DNA from: Tannerellaceae bacterium
Lineage (GTDB): Bacteria > Bacteroidota > Bacteroidia > Bacteroidales > Tannerellaceae
NCBI GenBank assembly: GCA_031271045.1
Contig: JAISWO010000017.1
Location: 158,306-222,305 of the forward strand
DNA: 64,000 nucleotides
Direction of reading: 5' to 3'
This document shows positions 52,297 to 63,916 of this stretch, piece after piece; position 1 is the stretch's first letter, and the number at the start of each line of letters is the position of its first letter. Both the position numbers and the translations under genes were made by a program. The notes beneath the pieces are model-generated. The model ran no database searches, was not told the DNA's origin, and worked only from the letters and a program-made list of their open reading frames with translations.

Positions 52297-53415
52297 TCAC
52301 AGGTTTAGGTAGATGCCACCCTCGACGACCACCTCGTCGCCTTCGCTCAGCCCGCTTGCGATACGTACTTTGCCGTCGCCGGCGGTCTCGGATTCAACCT
52401 CACGGCGCACGAAGCTATACCCGGTTGCATCAGCCGGCCCGGGCGTTTTTATCAGCACATACGCATGGTCCTGCTCCTGCATGACGGCGGTCGAGGGAAG
52501 GATGATCGACCGGACGGGGGAAGAGAGAAAATGTACTTCGCAGAACATGCCGGGCTTGAGCTCGCGGTCGGAATTATTGCATGCCACGATGACTTCGAGC
52601 GAGCGCGTCTCTTCATCCAGCATTTCTCCGATATAATAGATGTGTCCCCAAACGACGTGGCCGGGGTTCGCATCGGTAAAAACTTCCACGCGGTCGCCGT
52701 GGCGGATCGCACCGAAATACTTTTCCTTCACAAGTGCGGCGACCCATACCTCCGACAGGTCGGCGACAACAGCCAGGGGCCCGGCGTCGGCAGCGGCATA
52801 GCTCCCGATCGTGATATTGCTTTTTACGACTTCGCCGGCAATGGGCGAGACGAGCCGCAGCGGTTGCCCCATCTGCAGAGAGGAGGCTTCGGTATGAAAT
52901 AATTGCAGCGTGGCTTCGGCTTCTTCCAGCTCGCGGGCGGCAATCTCGGCTTCGCTCCGGGCTTCTTCCAGATCGCGTTGCGAGGCGACGCCATGAGCTG
53001 CGAGGTCTTTCTGGCGGTCGAAATGCATAGTTTTAAGCTCCTTGGCCGAGCGGGAAGCAAAGTAGGTGCGGGCGGCTTCGTAAAATTCGGCCGAGCCAAG
53101 CTCCACAATTGGCGCTCCGGCGCCGACTGCTTGCCCTAAGCGGACATACGACCGGAGGATCCTTCCGGCAAACGGGGACGCTATCTCCGCCAGACGACCC
53201 TGCACGGGGCGAACGGAGCCAACGGTTCTGAACTCTGCCGAATATTCTTCCGCTCCGGCTTGGCGGGTAAGGATCTGCCTCATGATGGGCGAACCGGCCG
53301 GCACGACGATCGTATCGCCTGCATACCGGATCCCGGCGCCGTCGGCGTCAGGGTTATGTTGTTTGCACGAAGCCGTCAGTAGACACAGCATCGTGACGAT
53401 GAATATCTTATTCAT
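52297..53415 (-). CDS. CusB-like membrane fusion lipoprotein
   Basis: 372 residues from the ATG at 53415 (MNKIFIVTMLCLLTASCKQ); the track ORF is 55 residues longer with no promoter support. Lipobox LTASC. The barrel-sandwich hybrid domain has SPFAGRILRSYVRLGQAVGAGAPIVEL, a coiled-coil hairpin (KELKTMHFDRQKDLAAHGVASQRDLEEARSEAEIAARELEEAEATL), then the beta-barrel PIAGEVVKSNITIGSYAA. It links the pump to the outer membrane factor. First of the cus-like gene pair, 70 bases after the His-rich gene. Confidence 0.9.
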   Translation of the reverse strand: MNKIFIVTMLCLLTASCKQHNPDADGAGIRYAGDTIVVPAGSPIMRQILTRQAGAEEYSAEFRTVGSVRPVQGRLAEIASPFAGRILRSYVRLGQAVGAGAPIVELGSAEFYEAARTYFASRSAKELKTMHFDRQKDLAAHGVASQRDLEEARSEAEIAARELEEAEATLQLFHTEASSLQMGQPLRLVSPIAGEVVKSNITIGSYAAADAGPLAVVADLSEVWVAALVKEKYFGAIRHGDRVEVFTDANPGHVVWGHIYYIGEMLDEETRSLEVIVACNNSDRELKPGMFCEVHFLSSPVRSIILPSTAVMQEQDHAYVLIKTPGPADATGYSFVRREVESETAGDGKVRIASGLSEGDEVVVEGGIYLNL

Positions 53416-53485
53416 GGATGTGTATGATTTGAAATGAAAATAAATCGTTACGTCGGCGTAACGGGGAAATAAATGAAAAAATCGC

Positions 53486-53845
53486 TTATGCGTATGTCGG
53501 CGCTGGGACAGGGGGCGCCCGGGGGGAAGTCTGCCCGGCAGATCGGGAAAGGATCCGGATGGAGCGGATGGGCTGCACAAATACGTGTAGCAGCAAAAAG
53601 AGCGCCGCGATAGCCAGGCATCCGGCGGCTTCCGGCGATTGCAGGATGGAGAGCGCCGCGATCAGCGTCAGCTCGCTGCTGCTGTGCGAGTCTGCCTGGG
53701 CGTGGGCCTTGGTGTGAAAATGAGAATGGACAATGGTCGTTCCATGGATGATGTGAGTATGGTACGAAAAACAGACGTTCGCGTAGTAAAACGCGAAAAC
53801 AGTCAGCAAAATGGTGGCCACAATCTGTTTCTTTCTCCGAGTCAT
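53486..53845 (-). CDS. Small His-rich membrane protein at the head of the metal-efflux operon
   Basis: 119 residues from the ATG at 53845 (MTRRKKQIVATILLT). A membrane helix (about 7-27) is followed by a His-rich loop with nine His in about 30 residues (YHTHIIHGTTIVHSHFHTKAHAQADSHSS), then a second helix (about 70-95). It likely binds metal ions in the periplasm and is co-transcribed with the pump. I do not recognise the family by name. Promoter TACCTTTG at 53887-53880. Confidence 0.75.
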   Translation of the reverse strand: MTRRKKQIVATILLTVFAFYYANVCFSYHTHIIHGTTIVHSHFHTKAHAQADSHSSSELTLIAALSILQSPEAAGCLAIAALFLLLHVFVQPIRSIRILSRSAGQTSPRAPPVPAPTYA

Positions 53846-53879
53846 GGAATTATTCTTTGCCGGAACATCCGGACCAGCG

Positions 53880-53918
53880 CAAAGGTAGCAAAACATTCAA
53901 TTGAAATTCGTACTTTTG
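53880..53918. promoter_or_regulatory. Divergent -7 elements: His-rich/efflux operon (-) and small helical gene (+)
   Basis: Minus TACCTTTG (53887-53880), 34 bases before the ATG; plus TACTTTTG (53911-53918), 40 bases before the next ATG. A CAATTG lies between them. No regulator gene is adjacent. Confidence 0.5.
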
Positions 53919-53958
53919 GGAACTAAAAAATATCAACTTAATAATAAACGATACAACT

Positions 53959-54339
53959 ATGCTTAAAAGAGATTTTCTTATGGTACAAATTGAAGAACTG
54001 GGCAAAGTCATTGCCCAGATCGTAGGCCAACGCGACACTGAAGCCGCAAACATGAATCCGGTCCTGGTGCAGGGCGCTTACCAGGCATTGAAAATTGACA
54101 CCAACTACCTGCTGAATACCGCCGTTCCGGACATTATCCTGCGACTTGATGCAGGTGATGGCGGCGGGCTGCAACGGATGGAGATAGCGGCCCGGCTGAT
54201 GATCGAAGAAGCCTGTTTTTCCCCCGACCTTCACACCGCACTCCGCCTGAAAGCGAAAGAAATGCTGCAACACATCCAGGCCAACGATACCACCTTCTCC
54301 ATCGAGCGCAATGCCCTGCTCGACGAACTGGAACAATAA
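53959..54339 (+). CDS. Small helical protein of unknown function
   Basis: 126 residues, no signal peptide. Starts MLKRDFLMVQIEELGKVIAQIVGQRD, then mainly helices (DIILRLDAGDGGGLQRMEIAARLMIEEA, LRLKAKEMLQHIQANDTTFSIERNALLDELEQ). It resembles small Bacteroidetes proteins of tetratricopeptide-like shape that I cannot name. It has its own promoter and is followed by array E. No catalytic motif. Confidence 0.7.
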   Translation: MLKRDFLMVQIEELGKVIAQIVGQRDTEAANMNPVLVQGAYQALKIDTNYLLNTAVPDIILRLDAGDGGGLQRMEIAARLMIEEACFSPDLHTALRLKAKEMLQHIQANDTTFSIERNALLDELEQ

Positions 54340-54362
54340 ATAATTTTTTCCTTCCCCACAGA

Positions 54363-54951
54363 CCTCGCTGGAGCCTTTCACAACGTTGTGAAAACCCCAA
54401 ATAGTTCGCGGGAGCTTTTCACAACATTGTGAAAAGCCCACAGACCGCACCTTGCGATTTTCACAACGTTGTGAAAACGCCACAGACTTCACGGGAGCTT
54501 TTCACAACGTTGTGAAAACGCCACAGAGTTCACGGGAACATTTCACAACGTTGCGAAAAGGCCACAGACTTCATGGGAACATTTCACAACGTTGCGAAAA
54601 GGCCACAGACTTCACGGGAACATTTCACAAGGTTGTGAAAAGACCACAGAGTTCATGGGAACATTTCACAACATTGTGAAAACGTCACAGAGTTCGTGGG
54701 AACATTTCACAATGTTGTGAAAAGGCCACAGAGTTCATGGAAACATTTCACAACGTTGTGAAAAGGCCACAGACTTCGTGGGAACATTTCACAACGTTGT
54801 GAAATGACCACAGACTTTACGGGAGACTTTCCTTTTCCATTTAAAAGCCCCCATAGCTCACGGGAGATGTTCACAATATTATGAAAAGGCCACAGAGTTT
54901 CTGTAGGCTTTTCTTTTTTTATCGAAAAGCTTGGGGGAGATCCGGGAGGTT
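54363..54951. repeat. Array E: fourteen 41-bp units around TTCACAA-NN-TTGTGAA
   Basis: Palindromes start at 54377, 54418, 54460, 54501, 54542, 54583, 54624, 54665, 54706, 54747, 54788, then degenerate 54829, 54870 and 54911: a 41-base period with one step of 42. The seven-base arms are mostly constant while the middle pair varies (CG, CA, TG, GG, TA). The linker is AAAAnGCCACAGAsTTCrnGGGAACA and often contains GTTC-N4-GAAC. It fills the gap between the convergent helical-protein and DUF6786-like genes. Outermost units are decayed. Confidence 0.93.
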
Positions 54952-54973
54952 TGCACATTATAATGCTAACCTC

Positions 54974-56101
54974 TCAGAGGATCGGGTAATTGAAGAATCT
55001 TTTGGTGAGTACGTTCAGGGCGGCGGCTTCGCCAAGAAAATGAAAAACCTGATGATGATGGCTCATGGATGCGCCGGGAACAATAAAGATGGCAGGCGAT
55101 TGACTCTCCAATTCGAGGAAAGGCCCCATGATACTGCCGTCGGCGAGCGGGCCGTCGTTATAGGCGTTGAAAACGTCGCCCACCAGCGGGTCTTTGGCGG
55201 TGTCCCATTCCTGATTCAGGTAGACGGCATCCCGGTCAAGGTCGAAAATAGCAACGGCCAGATGCCCGGAGTCGGGGTCGTAATTCCCGGCAATGGTTTT
55301 GGTTCGCCGGCTGTTCAGTCCGATTTTACTGCGGAAATTCCCGTCTGTCTTCAGGCATGCGCAACCGTCTTTTTCGGCGTAACGTCCGCCGGGGATCTCG
55401 CCGAAATAGGCGGTGGTAGCGACCGGGCCCAAATCTCGCTCGTCACCCTGTACAAAAGGTACGATCGTGAAGGAGCGCGGCGCCGTGCAAAACATATCGA
55501 GGATCCAGATACAGACGGCGCCTGTCTGCGGCGTCCATTCAAAATCGTTCCGGTTGGTCAGGGTGTTTTCGGTTGCATAAGCCACGGCTTGCAGGTTTTC
55601 TTCGGGGAGGCCCCCGCAGGCGGCAGCGATCTCGCCGGCATCCATGAGGCGCACCTTCCGGCTGACGTTCATCCGCAAATGAGTTCCCATGTAGTTCAAT
55701 ATTTCGAGATCTTTCTCCATCCGGATGTCTTTCCTGCCTGCGCCGGTCACCTGCCAGGGTTCCGTATCGAAGGGGCGTGGCGTGCGCCAATTGTCATAAA
55801 CCTGGCGGACGCCCGGCTTGAAAAAGACGGAGAAACGACCTCCTTCGGGCCCTATCCATAGGCGATTTTCTCCTCCGTAACCATTCATGTGTTCGTTGAG
55901 AACGGCGGATTCGAAGGCTTTATAGTTCACAAAGCCGAGGCTCCGGCCTTCTTTTCCTCCGACGGTGGAGGTAAATACTTTGCCCTGGTATTGGGGAGAT
56001 ACGATCACCTGCGCCTGCTCGTCGTCGCTCGCCAGAAGATGCATGCTTCCGCGGCGGGACAGGTACTGCAAATCGTAGCCAAAAGTTCCTTTTGCGTACA
56101 T
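54974..56101 (-). CDS. DUF6786-like protein
   Basis: 375 residues with no clear signal peptide; starts MYAKGTFGYDLQYLSRRGSMHLL. Beta-rich (ENRLWIGPEGGRFSVFF, GAVCIWILDMF, LAVAIFDLDRDAVYLNQEWD), resembling a galactose-mutarotase-like sandwich. The name DUF6786 is from memory and tentative. It ends next to array E and starts 9 bases after dapA, so it may share that transcript. Function unknown. Confidence 0.65.
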   Translation of the reverse strand: MYAKGTFGYDLQYLSRRGSMHLLASDDEQAQVIVSPQYQGKVFTSTVGGKEGRSLGFVNYKAFESAVLNEHMNGYGGENRLWIGPEGGRFSVFFKPGVRQVYDNWRTPRPFDTEPWQVTGAGRKDIRMEKDLEILNYMGTHLRMNVSRKVRLMDAGEIAAACGGLPEENLQAVAYATENTLTNRNDFEWTPQTGAVCIWILDMFCTAPRSFTIVPFVQGDERDLGPVATTAYFGEIPGGRYAEKDGCACLKTDGNFRSKIGLNSRRTKTIAGNYDPDSGHLAVAIFDLDRDAVYLNQEWDTAKDPLVGDVFNAYNDGPLADGSIMGPFLELESQSPAIFIVPGASMSHHHQVFHFLGEAAALNVLTKRFFNYPIL

Positions 56102-56110
56102 GGGAGCGTA

Positions 56111-57004
56111 TCAGCAACGGATGTTCAATTGCTGTAATACGTTGCGGATCTTTTCGAACGTAGTAATGCGTGTCGGCACTAACGGGAGGCGGAGTTTATT
56201 TTCGATATATCCCATAGCATTGAGCATGCTCTTTACTCCTGCCGGATTCCCGTCGACAAAGAGAAGGTCGAAGAGTTCGGTAAAATTGTGGTGTATGGTA
56301 CGGGCGCCTGCATAATCGCCTGCCAGAGCGAGGCGCACCATGCGGCTAAATTCGTGGGGGAATGCGTTTCCGATAACCGAAATGACGCCGACGGCTCCGA
56401 GCGTAATCAGCGGGAAGGTTATCGCGTCGTCGCCCGAGATGACGTTGAATCCTGCCGGCTTGTTTTTGATGATGTCATCTATTTGCGGGAATCTGCCCGA
56501 CGCTTCTTTTATGCCGATGACGTTCTTAAATTCGTGAGCGATGCGCAGTGTCGTCTCGGCCGTCATATTAACTCCGGTACGTCCCTCCACGTTGTAGAGA
56601 ACAATGGGAAGCGGCGAGGCTTCGACAATGGCTTCGTAGTGCCGGAAGATACCTTCTTGCGAAGGCTTATTGTAATAGGGGACGACCGACAGGATTGCGT
56701 CAATGCCCGCGAAGCGGTTTTGCTTGAGTTTCTCGACAACGGCGCGCGTACAATTGCCTCCTACTCCCAGGACTATGGGGATACGTCCTTGCACTTTCAT
56801 CACGACTCTTTCGACTATTTTGTCTTTTTCTTCTTCGGTCAGCGTAGGTGTTTCGGCTGTTGTTCCTAAGACCACCAGGTAGTCCGTTCCATTCTGTAAT
56901 TGGTAATCGACAAGCCTGCCCAGGGTGTCGAAATCCACACTTTCGTCTTCCTTAAAAGGTGTGATGAGCGCTACGCCCATCCCTTTTAGATTGTTATCTG
57001 TCAT
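56111..57004 (-). CDS. dapA: 4-hydroxy-tetrahydrodipicolinate synthase
   Basis: 297 residues. GMGVALITPFKEDESVDF at the start, VLGTTAETPTLTEEEK with the substrate-binding Thr-Thr, SVVPYYNKPSQEG with the catalytic Tyr, and VIGIKEASGRFP with the Schiff-base Lys (about residue 166). It condenses pyruvate and aspartate semialdehyde, the first committed step to lysine and diaminopimelate. lysA and lysC are 34 kb away. Promoter at 57042-57035. Confidence 0.95.
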   Translation of the reverse strand: MTDNNLKGMGVALITPFKEDESVDFDTLGRLVDYQLQNGTDYLVVLGTTAETPTLTEEEKDKIVERVVMKVQGRIPIVLGVGGNCTRAVVEKLKQNRFAGIDAILSVVPYYNKPSQEGIFRHYEAIVEASPLPIVLYNVEGRTGVNMTAETTLRIAHEFKNVIGIKEASGRFPQIDDIIKNKPAGFNVISGDDAITFPLITLGAVGVISVIGNAFPHEFSRMVRLALAGDYAGARTIHHNFTELFDLLFVDGNPAGVKSMLNAMGYIENKLRLPLVPTRITTFEKIRNVLQQLNIRC

Positions 57005-57034
57005 ACGGGAAAATCCATTTTATTGTTTGCAGGG

Positions 57035-57042
57035 CAAAAGTA
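57035..57042 (-). promoter_or_regulatory. -7 element (TACTTTTG) of dapA
   Basis: Full match on the minus strand, 30 bases before the ATG, in the gap after the DUF6913-like gene. Confidence 0.5.
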
Positions 57043-57056
57043 AGAAATATTATCTA

Positions 57057-59626
<2,570 letters not shown>

Positions 59627-59640
59627 TTATCATATATGCG

Positions 59641-61299
59641 TTAGTTTTCCACCGGCTGATAGAGGTAGCGTTTGATGCTCCGCTTGGGTGTTTTTTCAAA
59701 TTCTTCGGCCAGGAGTTTGAAGCTGCTTACTTTGCTGTATTGTGGGAGCTTCCGGTTGAGCGCTTCCAGGTTTTCCTGCATCAGGCTGGCGATTTGTGCA
59801 TCATCTAAGTTTTCACGGTCTATTTTTTCCATATCGGGATAAATGAGGGCCACCAGTTTGCCTTCTTGATAGATGATCAGGGATTCGGTTACGCAGGGCA
59901 TATTATTGAGGAGATCTTCGATTTCTTCGGGGTAGATATTTTGTCCGTTCGAGCTTAGGATCATGGTTTTGCTGCGTCCGCGGATATAGAGTACGCCATC
60001 GGAGTCGAGCAGCCCGAGGTCACCGGTATTCATCCATCCGTCGGGGGAGAGGATGGCTTCGGTGGCGGCGGGGTTCTTGTAGTAGCCCAGCATGATGCTG
60101 GTTCCTTTGACGAATATTTCGCCCACGTTGTCGGCGTCGGGGTGATCGATGCGTACTTCCATCCGGTCGACGATACGTCCGACGGAGCCTTGTTTGAAGA
60201 CGTCCCACTGGGAGTAGGCGACTAAGGGGCCGCACTCGGTCAGGCCGTAGCCTACGGTATAACGGAAGTTTATTTCATGGAGGAAGTTTTCTACTTCTTT
60301 GTTCAGGGCGGCTCCGCCGACGACGACTTCGGAGACGTTACCGCCGAAGGCTTGTTCCAGCTTGGAGGCTATGGTGCGCAGTATGATCTTCCGTACACCG
60401 GGCAGTTTCAGCAGGAAGCGGATGGGGGGCTATAGCAGTTGGGGGAAAACACGGCTTTTGACCATCTTCTCGATAATCAGCGGGACGGCCAGGATCAGGG
60501 TTGGGCGGAGCCTTGCAAAGGATTCGAGCAGGAGCTTCGGACTGGGCGTACGGGTCAGGAAATGGATGTGGCATCCTTTGCCTACGGCATTGAGTATCTC
60601 GAATGCCAGGCCGTACATGTGGGCCATCGGCAGCATGCAGACTAAGTTGTCGCCTGCGTGGATGAAGGGCAGGGCTTCGTTGGCGTATTTCGTATTGCTC
60701 CAGAGGCTGCGGTATGGCAGCATCACACCTTTGGACGAGGAGGTGGTGCCTGATGTATAATTCAGTACGGCCAGTTCGTCGGGTGCTTCGGCGTGGTAGG
60801 CGATATGGGCGGCGTTGAAGCCTCCGGGGTACTTCTTAACAAAGTATTCATCCCAGCGGTTGCGCGCGTCGAAGGCGCTTTGTTCGCTGGCCAGGAGGAT
60901 AGAGAAGTCGTCGAGCAGGATAGCCAGCTTCAGTCCTGGCATGGCTTCGGCTTCGAGATGTTCCCAGTTGGACGATCCGGCCAGTATGGCCTTTGCCTCG
61001 GAGTGGTTGATGATATGATGAATGTTCTCCGGCTTGAAGTCGTGGAGGATTGGGACGGCTACTGCGCCGTAGGTCAGTACGCCGAAGAAACTGATGGCCC
61101 AGTGCGACGAGTTGCGTCCGACCAGGGCTACCTTGTCTCCCTGACGGATTCCAGCTTGTTCGAGCAGGATGTGCAGATAGGCGATCTGCTTTGCCACATC
61201 TTTATAATAATAGGTCTTGCCTTTGTAGTCTGAAAAGCCCGGCAGTTCCCAGTATTCTTTTATACTGTTTTCGATAATGCCCAAGAAACGATTTTCCAT
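59641..61299 (-). pseudogene. Long-chain acyl-CoA ligase-type AMP-binding protein, interrupted by one in-frame TAG
   Basis: The track shows two ORFs (60430-61299 and 59641-60162). Reading the minus strand through the TAG at 60430-60432 gives one frame of 552 codons with no other stop. The first part has the AMP-binding motif LNYTSGTTSSSKGVMLPY. Past the stop come FLLKLPGV, VVVGGAALNKEVENFL, YGLTECGPLV, DGWMNTGDLGLLDSDGVLYIRGRSKTMIL and a C-terminal KTPKRSIKRYLY. In homologues I recall a lysine at the stop position (VFPQLKKP...), so one base change (AAG to TAG) would explain it. Either a fresh pseudogene, a read-through codon or a sequencing error. Confidence 0.85.
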
Positions 61300-61326
61300 A
61301 ATAATAACATATTACTTTGTTTGCCG

Positions 61327-61334
61327 CAAAAGTA
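61327..61334 (-). promoter_or_regulatory. -7 element (TACTTTTG) of the acyl-CoA ligase gene
   Basis: Full match on the minus strand, 27 bases before the ATG at 61299. The gene still has an intact promoter. Confidence 0.5.
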
Positions 61335-61436
61335 TGAAAAAAAACTATCTCACATAAGAGAATGGAATCTAAATTGCCTGTCCCGACATTCCGCTCTAAT
61401 AAAACTTATGTATAGTTTGGCCAGAGCCGAGACTTC

Positions 61437-61446
61437 GGGGGGGGGG
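61437..61446. repeat. Run of ten G bases upstream of the aminopeptidase P gene
   Basis: A G10 homopolymer in an otherwise mixed region, 57 bases before the TATATTTG element. Tracts of this length are prone to length change during replication. Confidence 0.8.
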
Positions 61447-61502
61447 AGGCCGAGGGGGACTTGATTTTTATCGCGCGGCGTATAAGAATCCCTTTTATAA
61501 TG

Positions 61503-61510
61503 TATATTTG
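61503..61510 (+). promoter_or_regulatory. -7 element (TATATTTG) of the aminopeptidase P gene
   Basis: Full match, 28 bases before the ATG at 61539. The track start at 61461 lies upstream of this promoter and is not used. Confidence 0.55.
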
Positions 61511-61538
61511 TCGCCTGTTATCTGAAAAATTTGATAGA

Positions 61539-63341
61539 ATGAGAATGAACAGACAAGAACGGATCGATACCCTAAGGGTTGCAATGCTGCGCCACGGAAT
61601 AGATGCGTATATCATCCCCGGCTCGGACGCGCATTTAAGCGAGTATGTGCCGGCGCGCTGGAAAGGACGGCAATGGGTGTCGGGCTTTACAGGGTCGGCC
61701 GGTACAGTAGTCGTTACAGCAGGATCAGCCGGACTGTGGACGGACTCGCGCTATTTCCTGCAAGCCACCGCCCAACTGGATGACTCCGGCATCGAACTGT
61801 ATAAAACCGGATTGCCCGACAGTATCTCCATCCCCGCCTTCCTGCTGCGCGAACTGCCGGAAGGCGCCGTCGTCGGATTAGACGGACAATCGTACAGCGC
61901 CGCCGCTGCGCGCACGCTGGAAGGATTGCTGGCCGGAAAGGCGATCCGCCTGGAGACATCGACCGACCTTCTGGACGAAATATGGGACGACCGCCCTCCC
62001 CTCCCCGGAGGCCCGCTCTTTGAACTGCCCGTCGAGATTACGGGGCAATCCGTACGCGATAAGATAGACGCTATCCGCCGGCGCCTCCGCCAGGCTGGGG
62101 CAGACGCCCTCCTGCTATGCGCGCTCGACGAAGTGGCCTGGACGTTCAATATCCGGGGCAGTGACGTCGACTATAATCCGGTAGCCCTGGCCTACGCCTT
62201 CATCTCGGAGCAGGAAGCCGTCCTCTTCGTCCCGTCCGGCCACCTGACGCCTGAAATAGCAGAACATCTGTCGGCCGAAGGCGTCACCCCGGCCGATTAC
62301 AGTTGTGTGACATCTTACCTCTCCGCCCTGCCCGGCGGCCTCCGTATCTTTGCCGATCCGGACAAAACCAATACCGCCCTCTACAAAGCCATCCCCCCGC
62401 ACTGCCGCATCGTCGAAGGCATCACCCCCGCCAATCATCTGAAGAGCATCAAGAACCCTGTCGAGATAGCCGGCTTCCGCAATGCACTGACAAAAGACGG
62501 CGTCGCCCTGGTCCGCTTTTATATATGGCTCGAAGAACAATTAGCCGCCGGCGAACGACTGACGGAGATAAGCATCACCCAAAAACTCTCGTCCCTGCGT
62601 GCCGAACAACCGCTATACGTATCCGACAGCTTCCACACCATCTGCGGATACGCCGCCCATGGCGCCATCGTCCATTACAGCGCTACACCCGATACCGACG
62701 CCCTGATCCGCCCCGAAGGACTGCTGCTGATGGACTCCGGCGCCCAATACCTGGATGGGACGACCGACATCACGCGCACCATCTCCCTGAGCAAAGAGCC
62801 TACCGAAGCGATGAAAAAAGACTTTACCCGCGTATTGAAAGGACACATCAGTCTGGCCAAATGCCGGTTCCCCACCGGGACGCGCGGCTCGCAGTTAGAC
62901 ATCCTCGCCCGCAAAGCCCTCTGGGATGCCGGCCTCAACTACCTGCACGGCACTGGGCACGGGATCGGCCATTGCCTGAACGTACACGAAGGCCCGCAGA
63001 GCATCCGTATGGAAGAAAACCCTGTCGCCCTGCAACCCGGCATGGTGATGAGCAACGAGCCGGGCCTCTACCGGACCAACGAATACGGTATCCGGACGGA
63101 AAACATAATGGTCGTCGCCAAAGACAGCGAAACGGAGTACGGTGTCTTCCTCTCCTTCGAAACCCTCACCCTCTGCCACATCGACGCCAGCCTGATCATC
63201 CCCTCCATGCTCTCCGCTCGCGAACGGGCCTGGCTCAATACATACCACCGGATGGTGTACGACAAACTAAGCCCCTTTTTAAATGAAGCAGAGCGGGCGT
63301 GGTTGCAATCAAAAACAAGCATAATCGAAGCAGAATCATAA
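61539..63341 (+). CDS. pepP: Aminopeptidase P / Xaa-Pro peptidase (M24)
   Basis: 600 residues from the ATG at 61539 (MRMNRQERIDTLR; 61545 is an alternative start). It has the long three-domain form with two N-terminal creatinase-like domains. The metallopeptidase domain has LMDSGAQYLDGTTDITRTI (two Asp ligands), GTGHGIGHCLNVHEGPQSI (His ligand and catalytic His), MVMSNEPGLY (Glu) and GIRTENIMVV (Glu). It cleaves N-terminal residues that precede proline. The stop overlaps the next start (TAATG), so translation may be coupled. Confidence 0.93.
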   Translation: MRMNRQERIDTLRVAMLRHGIDAYIIPGSDAHLSEYVPARWKGRQWVSGFTGSAGTVVVTAGSAGLWTDSRYFLQATAQLDDSGIELYKTGLPDSISIPAFLLRELPEGAVVGLDGQSYSAAAARTLEGLLAGKAIRLETSTDLLDEIWDDRPPLPGGPLFELPVEITGQSVRDKIDAIRRRLRQAGADALLLCALDEVAWTFNIRGSDVDYNPVALAYAFISEQEAVLFVPSGHLTPEIAEHLSAEGVTPADYSCVTSYLSALPGGLRIFADPDKTNTALYKAIPPHCRIVEGITPANHLKSIKNPVEIAGFRNALTKDGVALVRFYIWLEEQLAAGERLTEISITQKLSSLRAEQPLYVSDSFHTICGYAAHGAIVHYSATPDTDALIRPEGLLLMDSGAQYLDGTTDITRTISLSKEPTEAMKKDFTRVLKGHISLAKCRFPTGTRGSQLDILARKALWDAGLNYLHGTGHGIGHCLNVHEGPQSIRMEENPVALQPGMVMSNEPGLYRTNEYGIRTENIMVVAKDSETEYGVFLSFETLTLCHIDASLIIPSMLSARERAWLNTYHRMVYDKLSPFLNEAERAWLQSKTSIIEAES

Positions 63342-63856
63342 TGGCTATTATTAAATCGGTAAGGGGTTTTACCCCTCAAATAGGAAAAGACACCTACCTG
63401 GCGGATAATGCCGCCGTGATAGGCGACGTCGTGATAGGCGACGGATGCAGCATCTGGTTCGGCGCCGTCCTGCGCGGCGACGTCAACTCTATCCGCATAG
63501 GCAATGGAGTGAACATACAGGATGGCTCCGTACTGCATACCTTGTATGAAAAATCGGTGATAGAGATCGGCGATAACGTATCTGTCGGCCACAACGTAAC
63601 CATCCACGGAGCGAAGATAGACGACGGAGCGCTGATCGGCATGGGGTCGGTCGTCCTGGATCATGCCGTCGTAGGCGAAGGCGCCATCATTGCCGCCGGT
63701 TCCGTCGTACTGAGTAACACCCTGGTAGAACCGGGCAGCATCTATGCCGGCGTTCCGGCTAAGTTCGTCAAGAAAGTCGATCCCGCCCAATCCAAAGAAA
63801 TCAATCAGAAGATAGCTAACAACTACCACATGTACGCATCGTGGTATAAAGAATAA
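63341..63856 (+). CDS. Gamma carbonic anhydrase-like trimeric hexapeptide protein
   Basis: 171 residues from the ATG at 63341, which overlaps the pepP stop by one base; the longer track start is not used. Left-handed beta-helix built of hexapeptide repeats (IGDVVIGDGCSIWFGAVLRGD, VSVGHNVTIHGAKIDDGALIGMGSVVLDH). Three His in the zinc positions (SVLHTLYE, VGHNVTIHG) match gamma carbonic anhydrase/YrdA proteins. Activity in this subfamily is often low or unknown. Confidence 0.9.
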   Translation: MAIIKSVRGFTPQIGKDTYLADNAAVIGDVVIGDGCSIWFGAVLRGDVNSIRIGNGVNIQDGSVLHTLYEKSVIEIGDNVSVGHNVTIHGAKIDDGALIGMGSVVLDHAVVGEGAIIAAGSVVLSNTLVEPGSIYAGVPAKFVKKVDPAQSKEINQKIANNYHMYASWYKE

Positions 63857-63916
63857 TATGAATACCCGCTGTTTCGCCCAGAATGTTTATCTTTACAGCA
63901 AAAAAGCAATCAAGCC

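Noticed and set aside
54363-54951. Array E as a CRISPR
   Set aside because: The stretches between palindromes are nearly identical and only about 25 bases long; there are no unique spacers and no cas genes nearby.
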